From: Deltaproteobacteria bacterium
Lineage (GTDB): Bacteria > Desulfobacterota > Syntrophia > Syntrophales > Smithellaceae
Length of the DNA stretch: 5,562 nucleotides
Direction: 5' to 3'
NCBI GenBank assembly: GCA_019136325.1
Contig: JAGVUJ010000176.1
Location: forward strand, 1 to 5,562
Below, one piece after another: positions 5,271 to 5,562 of the stretch. The stretch's first letter is position 1, and the number at the start of each line of letters is the position of its first letter. The notes beneath the pieces were generated by a model. It made no database searches, was not told where the DNA came from, and was given only the letters and a program-made list of their open reading frames with translations. The position numbers were made by a program, and so were the translations under genes.

Positions 5271-5562
5271 GAAATACCCCCTTTAAAAAATTGTTGATCT
5301 TTATGCCGTAAATGTCACCAACGTGAAATTCACTATTAAGCGATTGCAGCTAAAAAGGAAATATGCGTCAAGATTGCCGATTACTTGATCGCGAAGATGT
5401 TCTTGCTGTAGATACTGGCAACTCAAAGGCATATTTACCTAAATGTCAATTAATAACCATTGATTAAATACAATTCTTGGATCGATGTCATGGTTTCTCT
5501 GAATATTGATTTAGCTTCTATTCGCGTTGCAGTCTTATGACCATGTATAAGAAAACTTGTTT
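5271..5562. other. AT-rich upstream region without a convincing gene; possible promoter
   Basis: On the minus strand, TTGACG (5366-5371), a 17-base spacer and TGCAAT (5343-5348) could be the promoter of the DUF1566 operon, leaving a leader of about 70 bases. Three tiny frames are present: a 34-codon plus-strand ORF at 5363-5467 with AAGGAA just upstream (starting MRQDCRLLDREDV), a 43-codon minus-strand ORF across the same bases, and a minus-strand frame open from the right window edge to a TAA at 5450-5452 (ending SIQELYLINGY) that could be the 3' end of an upstream gene. None has family resemblance, and their mutual overlap argues that most are chance. Confidence 0.4.

Noticed and set aside
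5363..5467. 34-codon plus-strand ORF with a Shine-Dalgarno-like AAGGAA
   Set aside because: Too short, no family similarity, and it overlaps the predicted promoter of the DUF1566 operon and a minus-strand frame of equal size. Kept only as a note in the region entry.
1..5562. CRISPR array, tRNA or rRNA gene
   Set aside because: No regularly spaced short repeats and no recognisable cloverleaf or rRNA segments on either strand.

Overview
The window looks like chromosomal DNA of a Gram-negative bacterium. It encodes two Sec/lipobox lipoproteins and a secreted DUF1566 protein, and Shine-Dalgarno sites are clear for most genes. The moderately GC-rich left half and the DUF1566/LPP20-like and variant YchF proteins fit a deltaproteobacterium (Desulfobacterota) best. 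That placement is inference from protein style only.

Layout. (1) 1-1093, plus strand: the last codons of an unidentified gene, then a YchF/Obg-type P-loop protein ending in a TGS domain; the two genes overlap at TAATG. (2) 1067-3306: a two-gene AbiE module, antitoxin AbiEi and nucleotidyltransferase toxin AbiEii, overlapping at ATGA. It has its own promoter and an inverted-repeat operator candidate, and a 297-bp direct repeat flanks it on both sides. (3) 3026-3445, minus strand: a 139-residue lipoprotein; a copy of its last 92 codons lies on the far side of the module. (4) 3530-4022, minus: a 60-residue ORF followed by a DUF1905 protein, nearly touching. (5) 4090-5270, minus: a secreted DUF1566 protein with an LPP20-like C-terminal region, overlapping by ATGA with a small cysteine-rich lipoprotein. 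(6) 5271-5562: AT-rich upstream DNA with a possible promoter and no convincing gene.

Main observation. The flanking repeat spans the convergent 3' ends of the ychF-like gene and the lipoprotein gene. Removing one repeat copy plus 1364-3009 restores an uninterrupted ancestral arrangement in which ychF and the lipoprotein gene converge and overlap by 11 bp. The AbiE module therefore appears to have arrived as an insertion with a duplicated target. The two copies differ at 11 of 297 positions, and 9 of these are silent in the reading frame concerned. This suggests they diverged as functional genes in separate lineages before being joined, as in homologous single-crossover integration of foreign DNA, rather than by duplication in place. 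No integrase, transposase or terminal inverted repeat is visible.

Functionally, the AbiE pair is a type IV toxin-antitoxin or abortive-infection system, the YchF-like protein is a likely ribosome-associated nucleotidase, and the right-hand genes are envelope proteins or of unknown role.
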